Below are positions 46,321-56,478 of a stretch of DNA of 64,000 bases, piece by piece. Made by a program: the position numbers and the translations under genes. This stretch comes from Psychrobacter sanguinis (GTDB taxonomy: Bacteria > Pseudomonadota > Gammaproteobacteria > Pseudomonadales > Moraxellaceae): NCBI RefSeq assembly GCF_020736705.1, contig NZ_CP085990.1, forward strand, positions 372,001 through 436,000, given 5' to 3'. Numbering within the stretch: position 1 is the stretch's first letter; every line of letters starts with the position of its first letter. Under the pieces are notes generated by a model. The model was given only the letters and a program-made list of their open reading frames with translations, was not told the DNA's origin and ran no database searches.

Positions 46321-47193
46321 TTAACCAAATTGGCGCTTTAGAAACTGCACACTGTTGTCCTTGGCTTTTTTGATGGCCAATTTACGGTTTTTGCCGCCTG
46401 CCATCAACTTAAGCTGCCACACTTTCTCTTGATATAAAGAGCTACAACCTTGCTGGGTCATACGGTTAATTACACGTTTACTGGCCAATACAGCATCTGG
46501 CGAACGTGTGGCTATTTCTTCAGCCAGTGCTTGTGCTCGTTGGTATGGCTCGTCATCCACGTGCGTCACTAAATGAAATTGTTGCGCCTCATCTGCTGAA
46601 ATTAGACGGGCTGTCATGGTCAACTCTTTTAAAGTATCCACTGGCAGCAAATGCAAAGCGGATTGGGTCAACCCCATATCTGGTACCAATCCCCATTTGG
46701 CTTCCATAATAGAGAACTGGCATTCTGCCGCGCTAATACGGAAGTCGCACCCTAATGCCAACTGCATGCCCGCCCCAATACAATAGCCATGAGTAACACT
46801 GATAACAGGCATCGGTACTTCACGCCATATTAAACATACCTTTTGGAAAATACTTTGAGTCGGTTTTACCAATTCATACATAGCCATTGCGGCATTTTTT
46901 GGGTCATTTAAATCCCCCAAATCAATGCCTGCGCAAAAAGTATCACCTGCCCCATTGAGGATGACAACACGAGTCTGACGGTCTTTTTTCAGCCCTTTAG
47001 CCAGATGAATAAGCTCCTTCATCATCTCAAAGCTCATCGCATTTTTCTTTTCAGGACGATTTAAAGTCACTGTCAAAATATCATTGGCTTCGGTTAACGT
47101 AATGGTCTGATAGGTATGGCTTAAATAGCTGCTACTTGAATAACTGTTGCTTGAATCGGTTTTATTTAACATTTTATTGAATACTGATGACAT
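46321..47193 (-). CDS. Crotonase (enoyl-CoA hydratase/isomerase family) protein
   Basis: 290 residues, with an unusual Ser/Tyr-rich N-terminus of about 30 residues. Crotonase core: LTVTLNRPEKKNAMS, the oxyanion hole DTFCAGIDLGDL and YCIGAGMQLALGCDFRI. Acidic residues in FSIMEAKWGLVPDMG sit where dienoyl-CoA isomerases carry catalytic Glu/Asp, so an isomerase or hydratase role in fatty acid degradation is likely. Exact substrate unknown. Start ATG 47193 has AAGAGAG upstream. Confidence 0.88.
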   Translation of the reverse strand: MSSVFNKMLNKTDSSNSYSSSSYLSHTYQTITLTEANDILTVTLNRPEKKNAMSFEMMKELIHLAKGLKKDRQTRVVILNGAGDTFCAGIDLGDLNDPKNAAMAMYELVKPTQSIFQKVCLIWREVPMPVISVTHGYCIGAGMQLALGCDFRISAAECQFSIMEAKWGLVPDMGLTQSALHLLPVDTLKELTMTARLISADEAQQFHLVTHVDDEPYQRAQALAEEIATRSPDAVLASKRVINRMTQQGCSSLYQEKVWQLKLMAGGKNRKLAIKKAKDNSVQFLKRQFG

Positions 47194-47368
47194 AACGGCT
47201 CTCTTTTGGCTTAAGTTGTACTATTGGTTTTAATTGTAATATTGGCTTAAACTGCATCTCTGATTATAACGGTGTTCATAAATTGTACTGGTGATCTTCA
47301 CTTGGAATTTACTTATCATTAAAGCTATAAAAACGATATAGGTTGGACCTATCATAACTTTGATAGGC

Positions 47369-50300
47369 TTAAATCATTTTCCAAGTCATATCATTTTCAC
47401 TTAACGGCTTATCTTCATTCTGCTGCATTTGATGGGTAATATAAGCTTCCAAATCTAATGCCTGTAATACCTTCAAGCTTGTGATCAGCGTGCTGTAATA
47501 CTCCTCCAACATACTAAACTGTGAAGGCGTGGTGTGCTGTACGTTAAGCAGACATTTGTCTTCAAGGTCCTGGCTGGCTTGGCGAATTTGTGGCACACCA
47601 GAATAGCGACTTGCCCCCAAAATTCGATGGGCGATTTGTGCCAACTGCTCTCGATCTCTATCATCCCAAGCTTTTTGAAGATCAATCAACTCATTCTCGA
47701 CTGAGTCTTGCATCATCAGCAACAACTGTTTTGCCAAGTCTGCTTTGTTTGCTGAGCGCATTAAGGCATCTCGCCAATCCACAACCGGCAGCTCGCCACC
47801 TTCTGTATTAGACACCGTTCCTTCAGCAGGTTGATTGTTGATTGCCGTATTTGAAGGTGAGCTTTTAAGCGTTTGTTTCAGAGTACTCGCAGGAGTTTCA
47901 CCACCCCGGCCCAACCAGCGCTGTAGTATCTGCAATAACTGAGGTCGGCTAATGGGTTTACCGACATAATCATCGATACCCGCTGCAATTAACTTGTCTT
48001 TGCCATCGGCTAAGCCATGAGCAGTTAACGCGATAATTGGTAAACGTTTGTGATAATTCGGATGTTGCTTTTGCGCATCTTCTTCTAATTGACGTATTTT
48101 CTTAGCTGCCTCGTCACCTGACATCCTTGGCATTTGAACATCCATAAACACCAAGTCAATCTTAGCATTTTTACCCTTTTTCACATTCTTAGCAGCGTCT
48201 ACGTCTTGGTCTATAGAGACGTCCGATGGTTCATAAGTATCGTACATAATCTGCTTACTGATGATATCGACGGCATCATAACCACTGTTTGCGGTGATCA
48301 CTTTGATACCCAACTCACTTAATAACGCATCAAGTACCAACAAATTGGGCAGATGATCATCTACTGCTAATACGGTCACCCCTTGCCAAGTCGGTGGTGC
48401 TACTAAAGTAGAAACATGGGTGGTTCTGGTGTCTAGCATGCGATAGAGTTGACGTTTGTCGAAAGGTTGATACAGTCCCATCGCTTTATAACGCTCAAGT
48501 AACGTCGCATCTAACGACACTTGATAACCATAAATCGCTAATTTACCCTGATAATGTAGTCGAATCTGTTTTAATAGTGCGGCTTTGTCCTCTCTCGTTT
48601 CACTCTCACCACCATCGATTATGACCCAATCCCAGCGGTTGCCTCCCTCTTTAAGTTTCTCTAGCGCCCCTGCCAGAGAACGGGCAATGGTCACATTCAT
48701 ATTTAATGGACGCGTGGCAGCCATAAATACTTGTATGCTTGGGCCGTGGTTTATCCAAACCAACATTTCAAATGGCTTGTCGTCTGCGGTAGATTGGCCA
48801 AAAGGTCGTAGGACAGGCAGCTTAATTTGATCTTCGTCTTCTAAATCTTCATGTGTGGCACCAAACTCTATATCATCAGGTACATCGACCTCCACATGAG
48901 CAGGCACACTAAACCAGAAGGTTGCCCCGGTGCGTACTGGGCTTTTATTGGCTGTGGGCTGTAAGGCGGAATCTGCCACGACCACTTGCCCTTCTGCTCC
49001 GGCATTGTCATTGTTGTAAAAGCCGATATTACCCCCCATTAGTCTGGTTAATTGCTTGGAAATAACCAAGCCCAAACCCGTACCCCCATATTGACGCGTA
49101 ATCGAAGGGTCACCTTGACTAAAACTTTTGAACAGATAGCTTTTTGCTTGTTCAGACAAGCCATGACCGGTATCTTGAATAGCAATGTGAATCATACTGC
49201 CAGATGGTTGACTGCTTTGGTCCTCAACTTTGATACTGTCTTGCTCTGACGGCATATCAATGACGGTCACATCCTCTACCTCGTCAATGCCTACCCGAAT
49301 TACCACCTCACCAACATCGGTAAACTTAATGGCATTACCCACCAAATTGGTTAATACCTGTTTCACCCGTAGTGCATCACCGATAATAGTATTGGGCACA
49401 TCGTTGTAGTACATCACTGCCATACGTAGCCCCTTTTCAGCTGCCAAAGGGGACAACATATCCATCACATCGTAGATTGCTGAGTATAAGCTAAACTCAT
49501 GTTTATCCAACACCAGTTTACCCGCTTCAATTTTTGAAAAGTCTAAAACATCATTTACCAATGCCAACAAATGAGCGGAGGATTTACGAATGGTCTGCAC
49601 GTACAAATCTTGCTCTGCTGTCAAATCACCATGACGGGCCAATAAGTTAATAAACCCATCAATACTGTTCAAAGGCGTTCGTAACTCATGACTGATGTTT
49701 GCAAGAAAGGCCGACTTAGCTTGGCTACTCGATACTGCTTGGTCGCGAGCCTCGCGAATAAAGATGTTTTGCATCTCCATCTCATCAAAGGCATCCCGTA
49801 AATCATCTTCGGTCTGATCCGAGTGGTCTTTTAGCTCTTGAAAGTCCCCATATAGACGTCTAAAAGTCTTCAGTAGGTCTTGCTGTAACTGATTTAACTC
49901 CCCAGTCGACTCAATATTGACCGGCAAATACATATTTTCAGGGGTAATTTGCTGTAGGTAAAGTCTTAAGTTATAAATCGGTGCAATCCAGCGCTTGGCG
50001 TAGGTATTCAAACTTAAAAGCAACATAAGCAGCGTGAACAGACCCGTAATCCCTAAACCTAGCCATACTTTTAACTGGGCTATGGTCAGCGGCTCATTGT
50101 CCATATCGACGAATAGCCAATACTGCCTGCCTTCATAATCTCCTAATAAATGACCGTAAGCAGTCCCCATATCAGTCGGTATGCTAGAGATAAATCCCTG
50201 TTGGTCCACTGCCGTTCGGTCAAGTAATGAATACTGTTTGAAATCAATCCAAGGCTCTGATTGTTGGTCACCAGAAGACGCCAATACCTTACCGTCTTGA

Positions 50301-50815
50301 TCGATAATGGCCACACGCTGAATATGCTGATTGTTATTCATGGACGACAATAGATAGCTGATACGCTTCTGTACGTCATCCAAGGACTGAAGATTTTTTT
50401 CAATCTGCTGACTTTCAATGACGCCATTTTTGCCCTTAAGCTCATCAGGCAATGACATATTGGTCACTTGCGTGGCAGCGTCTTCGGATGCTTCTGTTTC
50501 ATTATCTAGTTTTGACTTTGGCCCGCTCTGGCTATTAGTGTCTGTTGCCTCTAAATTGATGCGGTTATTTTCTAGGCTTTGATTGTTTAAATCTAGGTCT
50601 TGGTTTTTTAAGATAATAGGCAACAGTTGTTTGACCATAGGCTCATAGCGTATTAAAGCAGCAGTCGCCAAGGTATGTTGCTCAGACTTAATTGCTTTAC
50701 TTGACTCTTTTTCTACCAAATAAGCGCCTACCGCTGCCAATACCACAATCGGTAAAAACACCAGCAAGATGAGCTGTGCATAAGCACTACTAAAATCAAT
50801 TATTTTCTTTCGCAT
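47369..50815 (-). CDS. gacS: GacS/BarA-type hybrid sensor histidine kinase
   Basis: 1,148 residues. TM1 (LILLVFLPIVVLAAVGAYL), a large periplasmic sensor region of about 215 residues, TM2 (LGLGITGLFTLLMLLLS), HAMP-like linker, HisKA with His376 (FLANISHELRTPLNS), HATPase (GNAIKFTDVGE, GTGLGLVISKQL), a divergent receiver-like domain (WDWVIIDGGES), a full receiver with Asp892 (LVFMDVQMPRMSG) and a C-terminal Hpt with His1063 (QIAHRILGAS). This is the GacS architecture that signals to GacA and small RNAs to control virulence, motility and metabolism. Divergent from cysM. Confidence 0.9.
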   Translation of the reverse strand: MRKKIIDFSSAYAQLILLVFLPIVVLAAVGAYLVEKESSKAIKSEQHTLATAALIRYEPMVKQLLPIILKNQDLDLNNQSLENNRINLEATDTNSQSGPKSKLDNETEASEDAATQVTNMSLPDELKGKNGVIESQQIEKNLQSLDDVQKRISYLLSSMNNNQHIQRVAIIDQDGKVLASSGDQQSEPWIDFKQYSLLDRTAVDQQGFISSIPTDMGTAYGHLLGDYEGRQYWLFVDMDNEPLTIAQLKVWLGLGITGLFTLLMLLLSLNTYAKRWIAPIYNLRLYLQQITPENMYLPVNIESTGELNQLQQDLLKTFRRLYGDFQELKDHSDQTEDDLRDAFDEMEMQNIFIREARDQAVSSSQAKSAFLANISHELRTPLNSIDGFINLLARHGDLTAEQDLYVQTIRKSSAHLLALVNDVLDFSKIEAGKLVLDKHEFSLYSAIYDVMDMLSPLAAEKGLRMAVMYYNDVPNTIIGDALRVKQVLTNLVGNAIKFTDVGEVVIRVGIDEVEDVTVIDMPSEQDSIKVEDQSSQPSGSMIHIAIQDTGHGLSEQAKSYLFKSFSQGDPSITRQYGGTGLGLVISKQLTRLMGGNIGFYNNDNAGAEGQVVVADSALQPTANKSPVRTGATFWFSVPAHVEVDVPDDIEFGATHEDLEDEDQIKLPVLRPFGQSTADDKPFEMLVWINHGPSIQVFMAATRPLNMNVTIARSLAGALEKLKEGGNRWDWVIIDGGESETREDKAALLKQIRLHYQGKLAIYGYQVSLDATLLERYKAMGLYQPFDKRQLYRMLDTRTTHVSTLVAPPTWQGVTVLAVDDHLPNLLVLDALLSELGIKVITANSGYDAVDIISKQIMYDTYEPSDVSIDQDVDAAKNVKKGKNAKIDLVFMDVQMPRMSGDEAAKKIRQLEEDAQKQHPNYHKRLPIIALTAHGLADGKDKLIAAGIDDYVGKPISRPQLLQILQRWLGRGGETPASTLKQTLKSSPSNTAINNQPAEGTVSNTEGGELPVVDWRDALMRSANKADLAKQLLLMMQDSVENELIDLQKAWDDRDREQLAQIAHRILGASRYSGVPQIRQASQDLEDKCLLNVQHTTPSQFSMLEEYYSTLITSLKVLQALDLEAYITHQMQQNEDKPLSENDMTWKMI

Positions 50816-51030
50816 TAGGTCCAGACTTTATTCAGGGGCCATGAAGCCGTCATAGATTAGGGGAACAATTTAGTAAATAACCTATTAAATAAATCATTAA
50901 ACAAACCATCAAATAAACTATAGGTCGAGTAAATCTTAGGTCAAGTAAAGCACAACTTAGGACAAAGCAGAAGTTAGAATAAGTGTAACAGGTTTTCAAC
51001 GCATTGCAGATAACTTGGAGAGACTCAAAA

Positions 51031-51039
51031 TGTTATAAT
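51031..51039 (+). promoter_or_regulatory. Candidate extended -10 of cysM
   Basis: TGTTATAAT contains a perfect -10 with TG extension, 54 bases before the cysM start. A -35 at the usual distance is not obvious. Confidence 0.4.
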
Positions 51040-51092
51040 CTTTCGCACTTATAATCACACCATACTACCGATAACGTGTACTGAGGCCATCT

Positions 51093-52040
51093 ATGTCAAA
51101 TACGACTCAAACTCCCATTAACTTCTTCGAACAAGTCACTACCCTAGCAGATTGCGTCGGCAATACCCCTTTGGTGTCTTTGCAGCGTCTACCGCAGCTT
51201 GAAGGTATTGACACTCAAGTACAAGTATTGGCTAAGTTAGAAGGCAACAACCCTGCCAGCTCGGTCAAAGACCGCCCTGCTTTCAATATGATTCAACAAG
51301 CCGAAAACCGGGGACAAATTAAACCAGGGGATACCTTAATTGAGGCCACCAGCGGCAATACCGGTATTGCATTGGCGATGGTTGCTGCGATGCGTGGCTA
51401 CAATATGATCTTATTAATGCCAACCAACTCTACACAAGAACGTAAAGATGCGATGGCCGCCTATGGCGCAACTTTAATCGAAGTAGATGAAGGTATTGAA
51501 GCCGCACGCGATCAAGCGTTACAACTACAGGCTGAAGGTAAAGGCATTGTATTGAATCAGTTTGCCAACCCAGACAATAGTGCAGCTCACTATGAGACAA
51601 CTGGTCCAGAATTATGGCGTCAAACTGGGGGCCGTATCACTCATTTTATTAGTTCAATGGGCACGACAGGTACCATCTCTGGCACGGGTAAATACCTAAA
51701 AGAGCAAAACCCCAACATTCAAGTTATTGGTCTACAGCCTGATGATGAGTCTTCTATCGCCGGTATCCGCCGCTGGCCTGAAGAATACAAACCTGAAATT
51801 TATGACCCTGCTGTTATTGATCGCACTATGGACATTAGCCAACATACGGCAGAGGTTTACATGCGTAAATTGGCCCGTACTGAAGGTATCTTAGCTGGGG
51901 TTTCTTCTGGTGCCGCTGCTTGGGCAGCGATTGAAGTTGCTAAAGAGATTAAAGACACTCAGCCTGATGCGGTTATAGCATTTATTGTTTGTGATCGTGG
52001 TGATAGATATTTATCCACTGGCCTATTTACTGCTGAATAA
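51093..52040 (+). CDS. cysM: Cysteine synthase B
   Basis: PLP enzyme making cysteine from O-acetylserine and sulfide or thiosulfate. 315 residues. The PLP lysine is K59 (NNPASSVKDRPA), the substrate loop EATSGNTGIALAM, and the phosphate loop SSMGTTGTISGTGKYL. ERKDAMAAYGA and RRWPEEYKP are characteristic of CysM as opposed to CysK. GAGG lies six bases before ATG. Located upstream of the exonuclease gene as in related genomes. Confidence 0.95.
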   Translation: MSNTTQTPINFFEQVTTLADCVGNTPLVSLQRLPQLEGIDTQVQVLAKLEGNNPASSVKDRPAFNMIQQAENRGQIKPGDTLIEATSGNTGIALAMVAAMRGYNMILLMPTNSTQERKDAMAAYGATLIEVDEGIEAARDQALQLQAEGKGIVLNQFANPDNSAAHYETTGPELWRQTGGRITHFISSMGTTGTISGTGKYLKEQNPNIQVIGLQPDDESSIAGIRRWPEEYKPEIYDPAVIDRTMDISQHTAEVYMRKLARTEGILAGVSSGAAAWAAIEVAKEIKDTQPDAVIAFIVCDRGDRYLSTGLFTAE

Positions 52041-52200
52041 GTAAAGTTACCGCTGAATAAGCAAATTCAGACTGAATTAACAGTTTGGAGTGTGTGCAGA
52101 GCGTCTTTAACGAGTATTGAAAATGCTCTGCCCTGTAAATGACAAGATGGCCCATAAGCAACACCCTTATATAACGTGACATAAATACAGTAGATACGCT

Positions 52201-53013
52201 ATGACTGACTTTCTAAAAAATCCTGTTTTGGTATTCGATATTGAAACCATCGCCGATATCGAAGGCGCGCGTCGCGTTTATCCGCAGTTGGCCAATTTGA
52301 ACGATGAAGATGCTTTAACAGCTTTGACAAGCTTGCGTATCCAAGAGTCAGGCCATGATTTTATGCGTTTGCCACTACATAAGATTGTGTGCATCTCTGT
52401 GTTTTATATCAAAGAGGGTCAGTTTTCTTTATTTTCATTAACTGCTGAGACTCTCTCAGAAAAAGAAATTTTATCCACCTTCTTCCGCGCCTTTAAAGAC
52501 CTTAATACGTTGCCCCAGTTGGTCAGTTGGAATGGGTCAGGCTTCGATATTCCAGTATTAATCTATCGAGCGATGCTGTATGACCTCAGTGTGCCGTTAT
52601 TATTTGAGGAAGGCAATCGCATCAACGCCATGCGCTATGACAACTATGTCAATCGCTATCAATCCCGCCATCTGGATTTAATGGATAGATTTAGCCAATA
52701 TGGTGGCAGTCGTCGCGAAGCAATGAGCATTGTGGCTAATTTATATGGCTTGCCCGGTAAGCGCGACATAGATGGTAGTCAAGTAGGTGAAATGGTGGCA
52801 CAAAAACAGTGGCAACAACTCTCTATTTATTGCGAATCCGACGTGCTAAATACGTGGTTGATTTACCTACGTTGGATGCGTCTGATAGGTAATATCTCGT
52901 CTGCTGACTTTGACATGTGGCAAGCTGAAACCCGTGATTTCTTGCAAAATAAGCGCAATGAAAACGATAGCGTTCGTCATCAGGATTTTTTAGATTATTG
53001 GCCAGTTAACTAA
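52201..53013 (+). CDS. Predicted DEDDy 3'-5' exonuclease (PolB-like exo2 family)
   Basis: 270 residues. The three exonuclease motifs are present: Exo I VFDIETIAD, Exo II LVSWNGSGFDIPVL, and Exo III around YCESDVLNTWLIYLRW. It is a stand-alone exonuclease domain of the type often annotated as a 3'-5' exonuclease or, historically, a polysaccharide biosynthesis protein. In Moraxellaceae it lies in the gacS-cysM-rlmD-relA neighbourhood. Biological role unknown. Confidence 0.85.
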   Translation: MTDFLKNPVLVFDIETIADIEGARRVYPQLANLNDEDALTALTSLRIQESGHDFMRLPLHKIVCISVFYIKEGQFSLFSLTAETLSEKEILSTFFRAFKDLNTLPQLVSWNGSGFDIPVLIYRAMLYDLSVPLLFEEGNRINAMRYDNYVNRYQSRHLDLMDRFSQYGGSRREAMSIVANLYGLPGKRDIDGSQVGEMVAQKQWQQLSIYCESDVLNTWLIYLRWMRLIGNISSADFDMWQAETRDFLQNKRNENDSVRHQDFLDYWPVN

Positions 53014-53263
53014 AAACCTTTCAGTTTAAACGGATACTAAACTCTCTTTATAATTATAGTGGCAACATTCATCTAGGCTATTGAATTTATATATTCTATG
53101 TAGCATTATTTGTTACTTAAGACATAGTTCTGTAACAATATTGAATAAATGGTTCAAAGTCATAAATAACCACGTCAATACCTATCAGAATTATTTTCTG
53201 TTATCAAATCATTGGATAAATGATTGTCTTTAGTTTGTTAGTCAACACAAAATGGAGTTTAGT

Positions 53264-54274
53264 GTGAAAAAACTATCTTATTTAGTCTTCGGACTTTCCG
53301 TTCTCTCTTTAACAGCTTGTAATAATACTGATAAAAATCCATCTGCTTCTAACAATTCAGAGGGCGAACCTTCTCGTCCTGAATGTATCGCTCCAGCAAA
53401 ACCAGGCGGTGGATTTGATCTTACTTGTAAACTGGCACAATCTGGTTTAAAAAATACTAATTTGTTACAAAAACCTATGCGCGTTACTTATATGCCAGGG
53501 GGCGTTGGTGCAGTAGCTTACAATAAGATTGTCAGCAACGACCGTGCTAACAATGATGCCATCGTCGCATTTTCGACAGGTTCAATCTTGAATCTATCCC
53601 AAGGTAAATTTGGTAAATTTACCGAAAAAGATGTCAAATGGTTGGCTGCAGTAGGAACAGATTATGGGGCTATTTCAGTCAGTGCAGACTCCCCTATCAA
53701 GAACCTAAGTGACTTGGCAGATGCCCTTAAGAAAGACCCTAAATCAGTAAGTTTCGGAGCAGGCGGTAGTGTTGGTGGACAAGACTGGCTACAAACCGCT
53801 ATGTTTGCTAAAACAGTAGGTATTGATCCCAATACTATGACCTATGTTGCTATGGAAGGGGGTGGCGAAGCCGTAACTGCGGTTTTAGGTAATCACATCA
53901 CAGCTGTAAGTTCAGGTCTTGCTGAAGTCATGCCTCAAGTCACCGCCGGGAAACTGCGTGTTCTAGCTGTATTCTCTGATGAAAGATTAAAAGGTAATTT
54001 AGCCGATGTCCCAACTGCTAAAGAGCAAGGTTACGATGTCGTATGGCCGGTAATTCGTGGCTACTATATGGGTCCTGATGTTAGTGAAGCGTCTTATAAA
54101 TGGTGGAAAAATAGTTTTGACACTATGCTAGCTGATCCAAAATTTGCCGAAATTCGTGAGCAACAAGACTTGTTACCTTTCTCAATGACAGGTGAAGAAC
54201 TTGAACAATATGTTTACAAACGTACAGGCGAATTACGTGAACTGTCTGCTGAATTTAACCTAGTAGAAAAATAG
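53264..54274 (+). CDS. tctC: Tripartite tricarboxylate transporter substrate-binding protein TctC
   Basis: 336 residues from GTG 53264, with GGAG six bases upstream; the ATG at 53252 overlaps that ribosome site and lacks its own. Signal peptide with lipobox SLTAC (Cys19), so it is lipid-anchored. The Bug/TctC fold is recognisable: CIAPAKPGGGFDLTCKLAQ near residue 48, RVTYMPGGVGAVAYN, SFGAGGSVGGQDWLQT and GKLRVLAVFSDER. It captures a carboxylate in the periplasm for TctAB. The ligand is not known; citrate-like or other small organic acids are possible. Confidence 0.92.
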   Translation: MKKLSYLVFGLSVLSLTACNNTDKNPSASNNSEGEPSRPECIAPAKPGGGFDLTCKLAQSGLKNTNLLQKPMRVTYMPGGVGAVAYNKIVSNDRANNDAIVAFSTGSILNLSQGKFGKFTEKDVKWLAAVGTDYGAISVSADSPIKNLSDLADALKKDPKSVSFGAGGSVGGQDWLQTAMFAKTVGIDPNTMTYVAMEGGGEAVTAVLGNHITAVSSGLAEVMPQVTAGKLRVLAVFSDERLKGNLADVPTAKEQGYDVVWPVIRGYYMGPDVSEASYKWWKNSFDTMLADPKFAEIREQQDLLPFSMTGEELEQYVYKRTGELRELSAEFNLVEK

Positions 54275-54314
54275 TTCATTAATTAAGTAATTACTTACTG
54301 CTAACCAGTTTATT

Positions 54315-54342
54315 AAGGCTGGCACTAAAATGCTAGCCTTTT
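54315..54342 (+). terminator. Attenuating hairpin between tctC and tctB
   Basis: AAGGCTGGCA pairs with TGCTAGCCTT (one G-U pair) around CTAAAA, followed by a short T-rich tract. Inside the tct operon it would favour excess binding protein over the membrane subunits. Confidence 0.6.
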
Positions 54343-54367
54343 CATTTTTAGCTTCAGGGATATTATC

Positions 54368-54823
54368 ATGACGATGGAGCGTCTTTTTTCAGGGCTACTT
54401 GCCTTAGTCAGTTTAGGATGTATTTATTTGGCTATGGGATATACAGCCCCTATAGCCTATGATCCTATTGGTCCAAGACCTTATCCTATACTAATATTTT
54501 CCATGTTGGCTGTAGGCAGTCTTATAGTAGCCGTGCGTCCTGCACGATTTACCCAAAAAATCGACTTAGGCTTTACGCCACCTATTATTAGAAATCTTAT
54601 CTTATGTACCGTAGCTTTATTGGTTTACGGACTTTTCTTTGAATCCCTTGGTTTTCCTATTGCCACAACCCTAATGTCATTTGCTGTTGGAGTGTTGTTT
54701 GGTGGTAGCCCGGTAAAGAGTCTAATTTACTCTGCTCTGCTTAGCGTCTTTTTATATATTTTATTTGATATTTTACTAGACGTGAAACTACCGCTTGGAT
54801 TTCTTTCAGGACTAAGGGGGTAA
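54368..54823 (+). CDS. tctB: Tripartite tricarboxylate transporter small membrane subunit TctB
   Basis: 151 residues, four predicted transmembrane helices (LLALVSLGCIYLAMGY, LIFSMLAVGSLIVAV, NLILCTVALLVYGLFF, LIYSALLSVFLYILFDILL). The motif YDPIGPRPYPILI is common in TctB. AGGGA lies eight bases before ATG. The stop is directly followed by the tctA start. Confidence 0.9.
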   Translation: MTMERLFSGLLALVSLGCIYLAMGYTAPIAYDPIGPRPYPILIFSMLAVGSLIVAVRPARFTQKIDLGFTPPIIRNLILCTVALLVYGLFFESLGFPIATTLMSFAVGVLFGGSPVKSLIYSALLSVFLYILFDILLDVKLPLGFLSGLRG

Positions 54824-56329
54824 ATGATGAGTACTTTTGAATTTTTGATGCATGGCTTTGCCATTGCTATGACCCCACAAAACTTATTAATTGCCTTAAT
54901 TGGTGCTTTTATAGGAACTATTGTGGGTATGTTACCAGGACTAGGCCCTATTAATGGTGTAGCAATCCTACTGCCTTTTGCCTATGCTCTTGGCCTACCT
55001 CCAGAAAGTGCCTTGATTTTGTTAGCTGCTGTTTATTTAGGATGTGAATATGGGGGTCGCATCTCTGCTATCCTAATTAACGTACCTGGTGACGCTGGTG
55101 CCATTATGTCTACACTTGATGGTTATCCCCTAGCACGTCAAGGTAAAGCAGGTATTGCATTGTCTTTATCTGCAGTTAGCTCTTTTATAGGTGCCACTAT
55201 TGCGACTATTGGTGTGGTTTTATTTGCCCCACTATTAGCAAAATGGGCGGTTTCTTTTGGTCCAGCTGAGTATTTCGTACTCATGGTATTCGCCATTACC
55301 TGCTTAAGCGGTTTAGTGGGTGATCAACCTATAAAGACAGCTATCGCTGCTCTAATAGGTTTAGGGTTAGCAACCGTAGGCGTTGATGCTGTTACCGGTA
55401 TTTATCGATTTACTTTTGACTCAGTACACCTTTCAGATGGCATTCAATTTACCACGATAGTCATTGGTTTTTTTAGCGTCAGTGAAATTCTGATTCTATT
55501 AGAAAGAACGACTACGGGACATAAAGTTATAGAACAGGGCAAACGTAGCCTTTTAAACTTTAAAGAGTTTTTATTTAGTCTAGCCACCATGCTTCGCAGT
55601 GGACTTATGGGATTTGTTGTTGGCATTCTTCCAGGAGCAGGTGCTACCATTGCTAGTGCTATGACGTATGCTAGTGAAAGAAAAATAGCGGGTGAAAGTG
55701 GTACGTTTGGCGATGGCGACTTACGCGGAATAGCTGCCCCTGAGGCCGCTAATAATGCGTCAGCTTGTGGGTCATTTATCCCTATGCTAACGCTAGGCGT
55801 CCCAGGATCGGGAACTACAGCTGTTATGATGGGGGCTTTAACTCTTTATAATATAACCCCAGGCCCTCAATTATTTGCGGAACAGCCTGATATTGTTTGG
55901 GGTTTAATTGCTTCACTTTTTATTTGTAATATCATTCTATTAGTCCTAAATATCCCTTTAGTAGGTTTTTTTGCTAAATTACTCAACATCCCCAGTTATA
56001 TGTTACTACCTGCCATTGCTGCTATTAGCTTCGTTGGGGTTTATTCGATTCATAGTACAACCTTTGACTTAATCTTTATGGTTGCATTGGGCGTATTTGG
56101 GTACTTCTTACGAAAACTAAATTTTCCTCTCTCTGCACTTATTTTAGGCTATGTCTTAGGAGAGTTAATGGAGTCTAACTTGAGACGTGCCTTGTCCATT
56201 TCTCAGGGTGAATTAAGCATTCTTTGGAGTAGCCCTATTACTATAGCGCTATGGATCTTAGCTTTACTGATGGTATTTCTTCCAATTATTCGAAGTTTAT
56301 ACCGACGTAAATATAGAACCGTATCTTAA
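54824..56329 (+). CDS. tctA: Tripartite tricarboxylate transporter large membrane subunit TctA
   Basis: 501 residues, 11-12 transmembrane helices. The TctA signature GMLPGLGPINGVAILLPFAY and its second-half counterpart VGILPGAGATIASAMTYA are present, as is the conserved EAANNASACGSFIPMLTLG. Starts immediately after tctB (TAAATG). Together with TctC and TctB it forms an ion-driven importer. No tctDE two-component system is adjacent. Confidence 0.95.
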   Translation: MMSTFEFLMHGFAIAMTPQNLLIALIGAFIGTIVGMLPGLGPINGVAILLPFAYALGLPPESALILLAAVYLGCEYGGRISAILINVPGDAGAIMSTLDGYPLARQGKAGIALSLSAVSSFIGATIATIGVVLFAPLLAKWAVSFGPAEYFVLMVFAITCLSGLVGDQPIKTAIAALIGLGLATVGVDAVTGIYRFTFDSVHLSDGIQFTTIVIGFFSVSEILILLERTTTGHKVIEQGKRSLLNFKEFLFSLATMLRSGLMGFVVGILPGAGATIASAMTYASERKIAGESGTFGDGDLRGIAAPEAANNASACGSFIPMLTLGVPGSGTTAVMMGALTLYNITPGPQLFAEQPDIVWGLIASLFICNIILLVLNIPLVGFFAKLLNIPSYMLLPAIAAISFVGVYSIHSTTFDLIFMVALGVFGYFLRKLNFPLSALILGYVLGELMESNLRRALSISQGELSILWSSPITIALWILALLMVFLPIIRSLYRRKYRTVS

Positions 56330-56354
56330 ACCATATAAAACAGTTTGCTTAATT

Positions 56355-56388
56355 AAAAAGAGAGGGTCTTATGACCCTCTCTTTTTTT
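56355..56388 (+). terminator. Terminator of tctCBA
   Basis: AAAAAGAGAGGGTC pairs perfectly with GACCCTCTCTTTTT around TTAT, followed by more T. Confidence 0.92.
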
Positions 56389-56478
56389 ATATACGGCCTC
56401 AAGCTGAGGCTTTATGTGTTAAAATCTCTCCCATCTTTCATACCCTATTTTTAGCAAATTTAACAGACAGGCAGGTTT

